Shown here piece after piece: positions 1 through 9,160 of a stretch of 33,649 nucleotides of DNA. Made by a program: the position numbers and the translations under genes. This DNA comes from Candidatus Adiutrix intracellularis (GTDB lineage: Bacteria; Desulfobacterota; Desulfarculia; Adiutricales; Adiutricaceae). Each line of letters opens with the position of its first letter. Within the stretch, counting starts at the first letter, position 1. The notes under the pieces were generated by a model that worked only from the letters and a program-made list of their open reading frames with translations, had not been told where the DNA came from and made no database searches. The DNA lies in NCBI GenBank assembly GCA_001577715.1, contig LQAA01000065.1:1-33649 (forward strand), written 5' to 3'.

Positions 1-1
1 A

Positions 2-253
2 GCGGGCGGTTCCAGCCGCAACGGACGCGACACTATCGGTAAACGCCGTGGAGTTAAACGCTATGCCGGGCAGATCGTCAGGGCGGGCAATATTTTAGTG
101 CGTCAATTAGGTACCAAAATTCACCCCGGCCAAAATGTTGGCCTAGGACGCGATTACACCCTCTTCGCTCTAGTTGACGGCGTGGTCAAATTTGAGCATT
201 ACGGGGCCAACCGAAAAAAAGTTAGCATTTATCCACGGGAGAATGTAGCTTAA
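2..253 (+). CDS. rpmA: 50S ribosomal protein L27 (3' part)
   Basis: The frame opens at the window edge and gives 84 codons ending in TAA. It starts with [20 protein letters not shown], the conserved N-terminal part of L27, which sits near the peptidyl-transferase centre. Later segments [15 protein letters not shown] and [15 protein letters not shown] are also L27 hallmarks. Only the first few codons are missing; they lie upstream of the window, where rplU would normally be found. In many bacteria obgE follows rpmA, but here a strong terminator follows at once and then kilobases of decayed DNA, so the usual rplU-rpmA-obgE linkage is broken. The assignment is secure. Confidence 0.97.
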   Translation, partial: AGGSSRNGRDTIGKRRGVKRYAGQIVRAGNILVRQLGTKIHPGQNVGLGRDYTLFALVDGVVKFEHYGANRKKVSIYPRENVA

Positions 254-284
254 TTCAAAAAATTGCTGACTTTCCTTTTACGTT

Positions 285-321
285 AACAGGCCGCCTCTAG
301 GCAAGAGGCGGCCTGTTTTTT
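285..321 (+). terminator. Rho-independent terminator of rpmA
   Basis: A perfect 14-bp inverted repeat (285-298 with 304-317) around a 5-nt loop is followed by a T run to 321. It lies 31 nt after the rpmA stop codon. The stem is GC-rich (core ggccgcctct) in an AT-rich background, so it has evidently been kept by selection. Confidence 0.93.
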
Positions 322-390
322 AGCCTTGAATCCGAAAGGGCGGCCGGTTAGGTAATAAGCAAGACATATCCTTTAAGCTAAAGCTCCATG

Positions 391-560
391 ACTGATTAAG
401 ATTATTTGTTAATTATTTAAAAAACTAATATTTAATTACTGGCTACGATTTATGGATTGGAGCAAATTAAAATCTTTTTATTACAGTGAGGTGACTAAAT
501 CTATCAGAATAAATGCAGCACTTTTACTGGCTTAGCTCTGAGAATTCCCGTTCACCTACT
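391..560. repeat. Dispersed degenerate repeat, copy 1
   Basis: This stretch aligns with 9161-9331 at roughly three quarters identity, including an ATGGAT at 452 (9225 in copy 2). A plus-strand reading from that ATG gives MDWSKLKSFYYSEVTKS here and MDRNKIKAFYYDEVNKS in copy 2. However, both copies then hit stops at matching positions, and differences fall about equally on all three codon positions over 36 codons. That argues against recent protein-level selection. It is probably the remnant of a once-mobile or duplicated element. Confidence 0.7.
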
Positions 561-1790
561 CACTCTTACCCTAGATTAAAAATGTGCTAATAGAAGCTAA
601 ATAGAATTTCACTGATTTAGAGAGTAAATCGATGGCAACTAGTAGTTTCTCTCTGATGTTGGCCACTTATCGGTCAGGAATGGATTGCGGCAGGCTATCA
701 GTCTCTCTCCAGAATATTCGTCCAGCGTAAAAAACCTAAAAAATTTGTTTCTTTAAAAGAGTTAGTTATATTTTACGATTATCAAGTAACCCCTATATAG
801 GCGTAAATTTTAAGGTTATTATCCAGTCTATATCTTCCACAACTCGCAGAAGAATTATAATTTTTAACTCCCATTATCCCTTGGTTCCCTACGGTCACTG
901 TTTTACCTAGCCTTAATTTAGCTCTACCTTTTTCAATTATCAGGATGAGTATAGTTAAATCAGAAGCATTGCTAGGCTAGGCATTTATAGATATTTTCTC
1001 CCCCCGTCTCTATCGATCAGCAAACTATAGTTTATCTAGCGCTTACCTCTCTTTTTATAAAGTGAATAGACGAAACGTCCAAAAGAGCAATGTTCACCTT
1101 CAACATAGCTTAATAATAGATAATAAGATATAGTATCATTATCATAAAAATAACGTTTGACCGATCTGGCTTTAATAATCCCTATTTATCTAGCAGCCAG
1201 TCCATAGCTACGTAAAACTTATTCTCATAAACACTGATAAGATTTAATCTAACGAACAAGATCGTCTGTCTTCAGCTAGTTGCAATGGCTAACCTACTCT
1301 TGGGATACAAGAGACGAGAGCCACTATAGTAAGAACTAGATCACATTCTATGAATAAACGTGAAGAAGTGACAGAACCTAGGTTAAGCCTTTTTATAGTC
1401 GTCATGATCATCAAAATATGATCGTGTTATTTATAATTGATATTTTAGAATAATTCTCTAGTAGAAACAAAAGACTCATCTTTGAGCTATCTTTTGATAA
1501 GGTCAATAGTTTCCGAATCAAGACAAGAAAGATTAACCAGGGCCTTTTTCTTAATCTTCCCGTTATCCCGGTAAAATTCGCACAAAAAACACCGGGGTAA
1601 AATTACAATTTAGAACGATCTCTATATATATTAATATATAATAACTAATTAATATTAATATTTTAAACGGAACACGATACTTATATAGACACATTCTTAC
1701 TATAACAATATTGCTTTATTGTCGTAATGTTAATTTTTTATTGTACTTTTGCTTATGAATTTCTAGTTTAAAACTAATTTTATCAATCGA
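561..1790. other. Gene-free decayed DNA, nothing identified
   Basis: This is AT-rich sequence with stops in all frames. One plus-strand segment at about 660-780 reads coherently (LIGQEWIAAGYQSLSRIF, then KKPKKFVSLKELV) and may be the tail of the dead gene or element that begins at the repeat. I do not recognise it. The stretch around 1620-1760 is almost pure A+T with nested short palindromes such as attaatatta. No origin-like iterons were seen. Confidence 0.5.
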
Positions 1791-1799
1791 AACCGGATT

Positions 1800-2640
1800 A
1801 CCAGCGCCTGGGGGTTCACGGGGCCAGCGGCGGTACTGATCGAGCGAAATCGGTAAACTACTATTCTCCCACCGTCTGGGATGAAAATACCGGATTTATT
1901 GTGGTTTCATGGGCACTATTCTCAACGGTTATCTTATTAACCGGCGCGACCCGGTCCACCACTTTACGAATTCCAGACGTTTTGTACGATCAGTACCTAT
2001 CCAACCCTATAGCCGCTTTGAAGCTTATGCGGGCCGAGGCTAAGCAAGCATATTAGCGTTCTAACTTCCCTAGCCGACCTCAGGATAGAACGAACTCTAG
2101 GCCGGGGGTCACTCCGATTATCTTTCTAGTGATACGCAAAAAAGTTAAATTAAGCTACCTTTAAAAACTATATTACTCTTCGTTTCCAATAATAACTAAA
2201 TACACAAAAGTTTCTATGCGAGGTCGACCTAAGCCAGGCTCTACAGTGCCTTAATATAATCCGCCTTTATGAACTCAATCACTATGGAGGTATCTATTTT
2301 GTTCTGATAGAATACTACCCGGGCGGTTTCAGCAAAAAATAACGGCCAAGGCCATGAGGGACGGCAACTTTCACTAAAGATGGCTTTACCAGCCCTTTTG
2401 TCTACTTTAGACAGCCTAAAATATATTCATAATATCCATCTCACCCCTATTCTCGCTTCAGAGCGAAGCAAACAAAATATGGAGATTTAATTAACCTAAT
2501 TCACCGCGATTTAAAGCCAGCCAATATTTTTTTAAGCGCTACACATAAGCAGGTCGCTGAGTTAAAACCAGTTTTGCCGGAGGCCATTAAAGACACCGGT
2601 ATTTTTATTTAATCTCCGGTCGGTTCCTAAGTAGGCAGCA
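1800..2640 (+). pseudogene. Decayed eukaryotic-type Ser/Thr protein kinase(s)
   Basis: Kinase subdomains appear in order but broken by stops and frameshifts. At about 1975-2055, DQYLSNPIAALKLMRAEAKQ resembles strand beta3 to helix alphaC. At 2220-2327, EVDLSQALQCLNIIRLYE and GGIYFVLIEYYPGG match the end of alphaC, strands beta4-beta5 and the hinge. At about 2400-2430, LDSLKYIHNIHL matches alphaE. At 2496-2531, LIHRDLKPANIF is the catalytic loop with the HRD aspartate. These are Hanks-type kinases that phosphorylate proteins on Ser/Thr. Two alphaC-like segments lie about 200 nt apart, so this may be the wreck of two tandem kinases. The HRDLKPAN loop makes the family assignment safe; the boundaries are approximate. 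Confidence 0.85.
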
Positions 2641-3089
2641 TGGCTGTGGTCATCCCCCACCTCACCCTCTAGCTTACAGAGCCAGTTATTAATATTGAAC
2701 CGGACTAATTTCAACCACCTCCCTTCCTAGCAAAAATGCAATCAGAATTTTTATATTCTACCCAAGTCTTTAAATCCGCCTACCGTACTTACTCTAGATA
2801 ATCCGTTCAAAATAGCTCCTCACCCCTAGTTAGGCATCTGTAATTGGATCTACGACCGAGCCAAACTGTGACTAAAAATTTTTAGTCGTTCAACCTCTAG
2901 ACTAGAACGGTTTAACCCGGATTTTTAAGATTAGAGATATTAAGAGGCAGCTGAATCTAGCTATCAAACTATCTTTGGCCGAGACTTTCAAACGCCTTAC
3001 GCTCCATATCTTCGCCGGTAAGACCGTAGCCTAGTTTAGACCTATTCCTCACTCCAACCTAATTACCTGTAACTAAGTTCGGATAATTG

Positions 3090-3645
3090 GAAGATAACCA
3101 ATTGTTTTTATATAATTTATCGACGGTCTGAAGTTTTCGGGTCTTGCAGCCGGAGGAGGCAAGATTCTTTATCAAGGAGCTCCTACAACCTGAGTTTTAA
3201 AACTTTTGGATATATTTATTCAACTAGCCCAAGGTCTGGGCTACGCCTACAGCCTGAGGCTAGCCAAGCTCGATATTAACCCTTGCAATATTTTAATGAA
3301 AAAAAATAACTAAGTTCTGATCAGTAATTACGATCCTTTAAGCTCCAGGCTAGAGACCATTTTACCGATTAAACACGATTTAGAGCTTATCCCCGACAAG
3401 AACTAAGTCCAGAAAAAAGCTACCTCTATCACCGGAAACCACCTTATCGGTACCCCCTATATTTTCCATTGGAACCGACCTCGAGGTAGAACGACTCGGT
3501 CGACTCTTCCAACTTATGGGCTCTACCCTTAATCGCTCTCGGATATTTTCTTAGGCAGCCGCCCCTAAAAATAAGCTCAGTAATTACCCGAGCTCTAGAG
3601 CAGTATCTGACTGCCCCTAAACCCGCAACCCCCATTCCACCGAAA
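3090..3645 (+). pseudogene. Second decayed Ser/Thr protein kinase
   Basis: After about 500 nt of unreadable sequence a second kinase C-lobe can be followed in one frame. It shows FLKLLDIFIQLAQGLGYAYS (helix alphaE) and then AKLDINPCNILMKK, a catalytic loop in which the usual HRD is KLD. About 120 nt later comes ITGNHLIGTPYIFHW, which matches the activation-segment end (GTPxYxxPE). A degraded alphaF region follows. In-frame TAA and TAG codons interrupt it. It sits tandem to the first kinase ghost on the same strand, suggesting a former kinase gene cluster. The family is clear; the substrate is unknown. Confidence 0.75.
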
Positions 3646-3799
3646 GCACTCTGAAGGGCAATTATAAAAAATTAGCCGCGCAACTCTACCTCCAAAACTA
3701 AAGTTTAGTCGTAGGCGAAAACAAAAAAACACCTAGCCCACAAAAATACTTCATCTACGAAACTGAGTCATCTAGATTTAATCCTAAAGGCTTAATATT

Positions 3800-3995
3800 T
3801 TCTAATGTTTATCCTCTTTGATATCGATATTCTCAAGAAAAGTATACTAGTCAATCGTTCTAGAGGAGGTTCCTAAAGCGCTTTCGAACTGCATACGGCT
3901 AGAACCTCCAAAGCTATTTGATTGGCGTAGAAAAAGAAAGTAAAATCATAGGATAGGCGGACAAAGATTAGAATTATCTAAACTAACACTATTGT
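3800..3995 (+). pseudogene. Possible HAD-family phosphatase ghost
   Basis: The translation FIMFILFDIDILKKSILVNR, then SRGGS-stop-SAFELHTARTS, resembles the N-terminus of HAD hydrolases (LFDxDGTLL, where the first Asp is the nucleophile). A later G-stop-ADKD could match the GxTD element. The GT after FDID is replaced by IL, so it would be inactive. The same DNA may overlap the 3' end of the recG ghost on the other strand. This is a weak call from one motif. Confidence 0.25.
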
Positions 3996-5887
3996 AGCTC
4001 TACTTTTTCACCCGGACTACGCATTTAAAAATCCAATTCGGCTAGGTCTAGCTCATCATAAACTTGAATTAGAATCATCAGGCATTAAGCAGCAATCAAG
4101 ATCAAATTACGGGGGAATAGGAAGCAACAACCCTCCTTCTATTCCGTCGCGTCCGACACGACCGTACAATATATAAAAAACAGCCAGACTGAAGCCTTCG
4201 ACCCCATAACGATGGCTACCAGAATAAGGATACTTCCCTGGCGAAAAGCACTCCGAGCTTTCTTGCGAGCTGCAGCTTCCATCCAACTATGGTAGACAAC
4301 CAATTTTCATTTCCCCACAGGCCAGGATATGAAAGTTAGACTGAATTTTATTAAATAAAGGCCTGGCAATTTCTAGGATTTCGGCGGAACTGCTGCAAAA
4401 GATAACCATAATTACTCACCCGCCTGCCCGTACTAATTCCAGAAAGCACTAATAAACGGCGAATCGATCCTCTAGTTTAAAGATTATGGTTTTAACCGGG
4501 CGTCGGTTGGGTAAGAAACTAACGCAATACAATGAATCTAGATCGCCATAAAGCATTGGACTCAAACCACAGAGGATAATGGTAGCGAAGAGGCTAAAAT
4601 ATAAACTTGAGTGTTTTGGCGGTACAAGGCTAGACATTAATTAACCTCAAAGCGGTGCTATTCGTCAATAACCATAAGAATAAATTTATTAAAGACAGTA
4701 ACAGGGGAAATAAGAGCCTGAGATCCGACGACTAATTGGTACCGCCCTCTAAGCTAAAGCCTTATAAAAGATAGATAGTTCCCAAAAAAAGAGAATCAAT
4801 CAGGAAAACCGGGTCAACCCCAAAAACCTCAACAAAATTACTCAAAAATTGGAACTGCTGGTGGACCAAGATATCGATAGGGGCCACAAAAACAACCTAA
4901 ACTCCCCGCCCCAAGTTGAAAAAGATAACGGTGGCAATCATGGTAATTTTTCTACCCCATGTCTCACCTTGAAGAAGGTGAGACATGGGACGATCAGCCG
5001 ATAAATTAGCAGTGATTTCTTTAAATCCTCTTAGTTATTCTAAACTAGGATCAAAAGACAGAGTACGCTAAAAAGCTGCCTAAATAGTCTAGTCAGTCAA
5101 GCCCTGGACCTGATCAGAGTGAATTATAATTTTCCAGCTTTGCTTCTAGTCTCGAGCATCACCAGACGCCAAAACATCGGTTCAAATAAAAATTATTGCC
5201 TGTAGGCTAGGAATTAATCCGTAGCTTAACCGATGCGCCCATTCTTCGACAGGGTATAAAGATTAATTAGGGTAGCAACCGAATCAAGCAACCGATGCTC
5301 ATTCAACCAAGCGCCGGGTAAAAAGAACAAACGCCGGACAACAGCGACAAAATCTAACCCAACAATTTTTTAATTAAACCGAGAGAGCTTCCCTTCAAGA
5401 TCGAGTAACCCACCCGCAATCCCTTTAAGTCGAAATCGATTTCCCAATCTAGTAGAACCTCCAGATCCGAATAAATTATGACTGGACACCAATTAAAGCT
5501 GACCTAGCCAAAAACATTAGTCTATCACCCCCGATTAAATATTTTGAGCAGATAAGTCTGAAAATTTAACTAAATTAAAGTTAAAGCGTCTCCAACGACG
5601 TCAATGGCCTTAGCGGCTAAAAACTACGGCTGCTTTGATCGAAACGACACAAACCCAGCTGAAATTATTTCGACTTTAATCAGAGTTTCTTAACATAGGA
5701 AAAGTTCGACTACAGAGATAGGATGACGTCGATCCTGCTAGAGACGGGAAAGTAGGGTCAAAAGATCGCCCGTTATTTTAAAGCTTTTATCTATCAATTA
5801 GACCAGGATTTTAGAACCAACGCCAGCTAGTTAAACAAGGGGATATCAAACATCGGGTATTGGGACCAAAAAACATGGTGACTCTAG
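3900..5887 (-). pseudogene. recG: Decayed ATP-dependent DNA helicase RecG
   Basis: The minus strand reads as RecG in pieces across three frames. TANLSADRPMSHLLQGETWG (about 4950-5010) corresponds to the DLxxxxPMxRLLQGDVGSGKT segment, with the Walker A residues destroyed. VVFVAPIDILVHQQFQFLS matches the MAPTEILAEQH motif. VVGSQALISPVTVF and LMVIDEQHRFEV carry the DExH box. LSPMLYGDLDSL and LPNRRPVKTIIFKLEDRFAV (4449-4637) match the TLYGDLD and PPGRxPVKT region. ILYGRVGRDGIEGG matches the QLRGRVGR arginine-finger motif. The most 5' part (about 5000-5880) resembles the wedge and N-terminal domains only weakly. RecG remodels stalled forks; it is certainly non-functional here. It lies directly behind mreB in the same direction. 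Confidence 0.88.
4956..4989. repeat. Perfect 15-bp inverted repeat with 4-nt loop
   Basis: The left arm 4956-4970 (cccatgtctcacctt) is exactly complementary to 4975-4989, with loop gaag. Neither strand has a T run directly after the stem, so it is not a standard terminator. It falls on the Walker A stretch of the recG ghost, between ...RPMSHLLQG and the former P-loop. Confidence 0.8.
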
Positions 5888-6901
5888 TCAGTTAACAAAC
5901 ACAGATTTAAAATAAGACATGTTTTCTAGAACCTCGCCGAGACCTAGCGCTACTGAAAGCAAAGGGTTCTCTGGAACATGAACCGGAAGTCCTATTTCCT
6001 GAGAGAGGCGCTTATCCAGACCTTTTAAAAGGCTACCCCCACCGGTTAGATTCAACCCATCCCGGCTAAGATCGATCGCAAGCTCCGGCGGAGTCTGGCT
6101 GAGCAGCAATTTGATTAAGTTGACGAATTCGGCAGTAATATCCACCAAGGCTTCGCGGATATCTTCGCTGGTGAGATTAACCATTTTAGGTATACCGGTG
6201 TGAACTTCTTTCCCCCGGCATTGAAAACTTTGAGTTTCTTCAAGCGGTATCGCCGAACCTATAGTCATTTTGATGCGTTCAGCCATATTTTCGCCCACAA
6301 CCAGATTATATTTACGCCTCAGATATCGAGCGATAGCCAAAGTGGATTCGTCCCCAGCTACCCGACAAGATTCGATAACAACTATCGTCCCCAGAGAAAT
6401 AATAACACCTTCTGAGGTGCCACCACCCAAATCCAGAACTAGTCGGGCCACCGGTTCGGTTGTTTTAATTCCCAAGCCGATAGCGGCCGCCAGAAGTTCA
6501 TCCACTAAATGAATGCTTTTACCCCCGGCCTCTTTAGCCGCTTCTACGATAGCTCTTTTTTCCAATTGGGTAACCCCCATCGGTACCCCTACCATAATTT
6601 TAGGGCGAAAGAAGCAACGCTTAGCTCCGGCCTGAACTAAAAAATGTTTGATCATCTCTTGAGCCACAACAAAATTACTTATGATCCCACTTCTCAAGGG
6701 ACGAACGACCTCTAAGCCTTTAGGAGTGCGTCCTAGGTAGTTTTTAGCCTCCTGCCCCACTGCCAACACCCGGCGAGATTCCGTTTCTAGCGCCACCATA
6801 GAGGGTTCATTGACTACAATACCATCACCTTTACGATAAATCAGAGTATTAGCTGTACCCAGATCCATGGCCAAGCCACCGGTTAAAGATAAGACTGACA
6901 T
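5888..6901 (-). CDS. mreB: Rod shape-determining protein MreB
   Basis: MreB is a bacterial actin that polymerises under the inner membrane and directs lateral cell-wall synthesis. The protein (337 aa from the ATG at 6901) has the actin ATPase signatures: phosphate-1 loop LAMDLGTANTLIY, connect-1 region KIMVGVPMGVT, phosphate-2 loop LVLDLGGGTSEG and the adenosine motif NLTGGGSLLKGL. Length is normal. The ATG lies 8 bp after the upstream stop. A GTG at 6913 overlaps that stop (GTGA) and is an alternative start adding four residues; I prefer the ATG because MSVLSLTGG aligns better with MreB N-termini. Oddities: VDELLAAAIG where most MreB have EPMAAAIG, and SEG for TEV after the GGG. No mreC/mreD follow; a recG ghost does. 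Confidence 0.94.
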   Translation of the reverse strand: MSVLSLTGGLAMDLGTANTLIYRKGDGIVVNEPSMVALETESRRVLAVGQEAKNYLGRTPKGLEVVRPLRSGIISNFVVAQEMIKHFLVQAGAKRCFFRPKIMVGVPMGVTQLEKRAIVEAAKEAGGKSIHLVDELLAAAIGLGIKTTEPVARLVLDLGGGTSEGVIISLGTIVVIESCRVAGDESTLAIARYLRRKYNLVVGENMAERIKMTIGSAIPLEETQSFQCRGKEVHTGIPKMVNLTSEDIREALVDITAEFVNLIKLLLSQTPPELAIDLSRDGLNLTGGGSLLKGLDKRLSQEIGLPVHVPENPLLSVALGLGEVLENMSYFKSVFVN

Positions 6902-6909
6902 AAAATACG

Positions 6910-8019
6910 TCACCCGTCGTCGTTATCGTCGTCAGCCAGAGCCGTCAAGGCGATTTCTAAAAGTTGCTCGGGACTTAGCCCGTCACAAGGATAGGTAGCC
7001 ATGGCCGGAAAAAGGCCCAGCTCGGCCCGGCCGCTAGTCCCGATTAAAGGCCAGTTTTCCAGGTTTTTTTTAAACCTAATAATAAAAGCTTTAGCTTCAG
7101 CCGCATCAGCAGTGGGGGCGGCCAGGGTAAATACACCATAAGAGATATGCCCTAATCGCCAGGTTGATCTAAGATCTTCTTTAAGCTGGGCAGCAATAGA
7201 TTTAAGCAGGCTCCCGGCCGCTTCCTGACCCTGACGGGTAGCAAATTCCCCCAAGCCAGAAGTGGCTAAAACATATAAATCTACTCCTTCACCTTTGATA
7301 TCAGCTACTTCCATCATGTGATGAAGACTTTCCAAAAACTGGCCGCGATGAGGCAAGGAAGTTTGAGAATCAACCTGATCCAATTCCATTACCTTAAGAA
7401 TAAGCCGATCCATGTGCAATCGAGCAGCTAAACGATCCACTATACATTCCAAAGCTTCCGTAAAGATGGGGTTTAAGGTTTCTCCGTCAACGCCGGCTAA
7501 GATCAAAGCCCCTCTAGGTTGGTCGTTATATAAAACTGGCCAGCCATAAAACGAACGAAAACTATTTAAGGGCTCATTTTTCTGAAAAATAAAAGATTTT
7601 TGACTATTAGTTTTAAAGCGGTCGATGGTCAAGGGTTTAAGTTTAGTATGAACCCAGCCGGCCAGGCCTGACGATAACAGATATTTGGTGGGTATTGTCT
7701 TTGGAACGTTATTGCTAGTAGCCGCTAGATAATAATGTTTTTTATCGTGACCTTTGAGTACAGTGAGAAAGACCCAGGTTAGACCGGTAAAATTACGGAT
7801 CAGTTCCAAAGCTGAAGTTAGACCGCCGCCCTCATGGTCAGAACGCGACAGACAGAATTCGAACCTTTTGCACAAGGTGCAGATTTTGCCGCCTAGGGAA
7901 GCGAGTGGATCGGCCGAATTGGCCGACGCGTCACCACCGGCAACCCCGCTAATTTTGCGTGGGGATACTCCCCCGACTAGACGCTGCAAAACGCGGGCTA
8001 TGATTTGACCAAATTGCAT
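6910..8019 (-). CDS. GAF domain protein with degenerate GGDEF domain
   Basis: This 369-residue soluble protein is encoded just upstream of mreB, with the stop overlapping a possible GTG start of mreB. Residues about 70-210 have a GAF-like sensory fold: SALELIRNFTG..., a central SSGLAGWVHTKLKPL and GWPVLYNDQPRGALIL. Residues about 215-369 follow the GGDEF layout, with DQVDSQTSLPHRGQFLE where cyclases have D.LTGL.NR..F. The signature turn reads RLGHISYGVFTL instead of RxGGDEFxxL, so diguanylate cyclase activity is very unlikely. Near the N-terminus CTLCKRFEFC (C47, C50, C56) could be a metal site or remnant. Context suggests control of or scaffolding for MreB, which is inference. The start ATG at 8019 is supported by AAGAG about 14 nt upstream. 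Confidence 0.8.
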   Translation of the reverse strand: MQFGQIIARVLQRLVGGVSPRKISGVAGGDASANSADPLASLGGKICTLCKRFEFCLSRSDHEGGGLTSALELIRNFTGLTWVFLTVLKGHDKKHYYLAATSNNVPKTIPTKYLLSSGLAGWVHTKLKPLTIDRFKTNSQKSFIFQKNEPLNSFRSFYGWPVLYNDQPRGALILAGVDGETLNPIFTEALECIVDRLAARLHMDRLILKVMELDQVDSQTSLPHRGQFLESLHHMMEVADIKGEGVDLYVLATSGLGEFATRQGQEAAGSLLKSIAAQLKEDLRSTWRLGHISYGVFTLAAPTADAAEAKAFIIRFKKNLENWPLIGTSGRAELGLFPAMATYPCDGLSPEQLLEIALTALADDDNDDG

Positions 8020-8104
8020 AAATAATTCGTAACTCTTATCTGTAAAAATATAGCGTTGTTTAAAATTAGTGCCACTATCCCAAAAATATCCGACAGGGGT
8101 ATAA

Positions 8105-8500
8105 CCATGAAAAACTTTAGTCCCTCACCACAGGTATAAAACGAAAGTCATTCAAATTCAAAAGTAACCTGATCTATATTAACCGGCTGACCGAGTTATG
8201 TATTTTCAGTTCAGAAGCCCATCACGAAGCTGAATTAGAGCCGTTTGATTCATATTTTTAGAAAGGCTTCATATACGTTCGAAAATTGAAAGGATGGCCC
8301 TTATAATCAGTCATAAACAGGATAATATCATAATTACTTAAATCGATGAAATAATTATCTAATATAATTTTAAACTCAGGATCGTCTCCAGGATTATGGC
8401 TTTGCAGCGATGTTATATTGGCCGGTATCTCTTTTAATCTTAGGCACCAATTATTAAAATACTCCTCTTTAAAAAGTTATTTTTTAGTGTAGCATATTGT
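8105..8500 (-). pseudogene. Unidentified decayed gene upstream of the GAF gene
   Basis: The minus strand gives a coherent stretch of about 70 residues with protein-like composition: WCLRLKEIPANITSLQSHNP, GDDPEFKIILDNYFIDLSNY and DIILFMTDYKGHPFNFRTYM in succession. After that there are stops and a degraded tail toward 8105. A good ribosome-binding sequence (AAAGAGGAG, about 8475) precedes it but no start codon is properly placed. I do not recognise the family. It points the same way as the GAF gene and mreB and may once have led that transcript. Confidence 0.5.
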
Positions 8501-8529
8501 TCCTCTAAGTTAAACCCCTCAAAAATTAT

Positions 8530-8560
8530 AAGGATGCACAAAAAAATAAGCATCCTTTTT
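8530..8560 (+). terminator. Rho-independent terminator, possibly bidirectional
   Basis: The arms aaggatgc (8530-8537) and gcatcctt (8550-8557) enclose a 12-nt A-rich loop, followed by T residues on the plus strand. On the minus strand the stem is followed by ATAATTTTT, so it could also stop transcripts from the transposase ghost above it. No intact gene ends here on either strand, so it is a leftover of lost genes. Confidence 0.65.
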
Positions 8561-8579
8561 CTTTAACTTATCTACCCAT

Positions 8580-8760
8580 TTCAAGCTTAAAATGCCTAAA
8601 GAGAACCTCTTCAAGATTTTATTTTTAAAATCCACTCCTGGCTTTGGACATTAAGGTTAGAGTGTACTTGCCACTTTAACATCCCATTGCATCGCAGGTT
8701 GCTTTAAACGTCGCTGGAATACGATTTTATTTTCGTTCTCAATGGCTCCGTTACTAATAA
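8580..8760 (-). mobile_element. Decayed transposase C-terminus, ISKra4-like
   Basis: The minus strand reads NKIVFQRRLKQPAMQWDVKV, then ASTL-stop and SKARSGF, preceded by a broken GxIEN-like segment. This pattern (G.IE.xxK.IV..R.KQ.GM.W...GA..LL.LR) is typical of the C-terminal end of ISKra4-family and related transposases. Only the last 50-60 codons are recognisable, with stops and a frameshift. The N-terminal part would lie between 8760 and about 9150, where I can follow nothing. Confidence 0.55.
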
Positions 8761-9160
8761 GTCAACCTTTTCTATATCTATTTAGCTAGTTCAATTAATA
8801 AGTAGCTAAAGTCAAGAAAATTTTTATAGAAGAATAAATTAAAGGCTATTTAAGTTTCATACACTTTGCTGATTTGGTAGTACCTCTCGCCTTTATTGTC
8901 CAGCACTTACTTAGCTTGATCTTTTTTTCGCAACAGTTAATTTTTACCTATTGAAGCGTCTTCGTTCATTTTTAACCTTTCATCGAACAGTGGTCTTAAA
9001 TCTAAGTTTTTTTATTTTCCTAAGGTCGTAATATAATATTTTCCATATGCACTACAATCAAAAAATATTTGGCCTCGACCTTTCACTGCTCAATTTTTTT
9101 CATAAAGTTAAAAAGGCTATCAAGGAACTTTATAATGATTTCCGAATTGAGTCTTTCTAA

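Noticed and set aside
4449-4637. 62-codon minus-strand open frame as an independent small gene
   Set aside because: Its sequence (LYGDLDSL, RRPVKTIIFKLEDRFAV) is an internal piece of the recG ghost.
4956-4989. Hairpin as a Rho-independent terminator
   Set aside because: No T run follows the stem on either strand, and the sequence lies within the former recG coding region.
320-5887. Recoding of TAG as a sense codon to explain many in-frame TAG in kinase, recG and cheB-like regions
   Set aside because: TAA and TGA stops and frameshifts are equally common in these ghosts, intact genes contain no internal TAG, and uppP ends in TAG.
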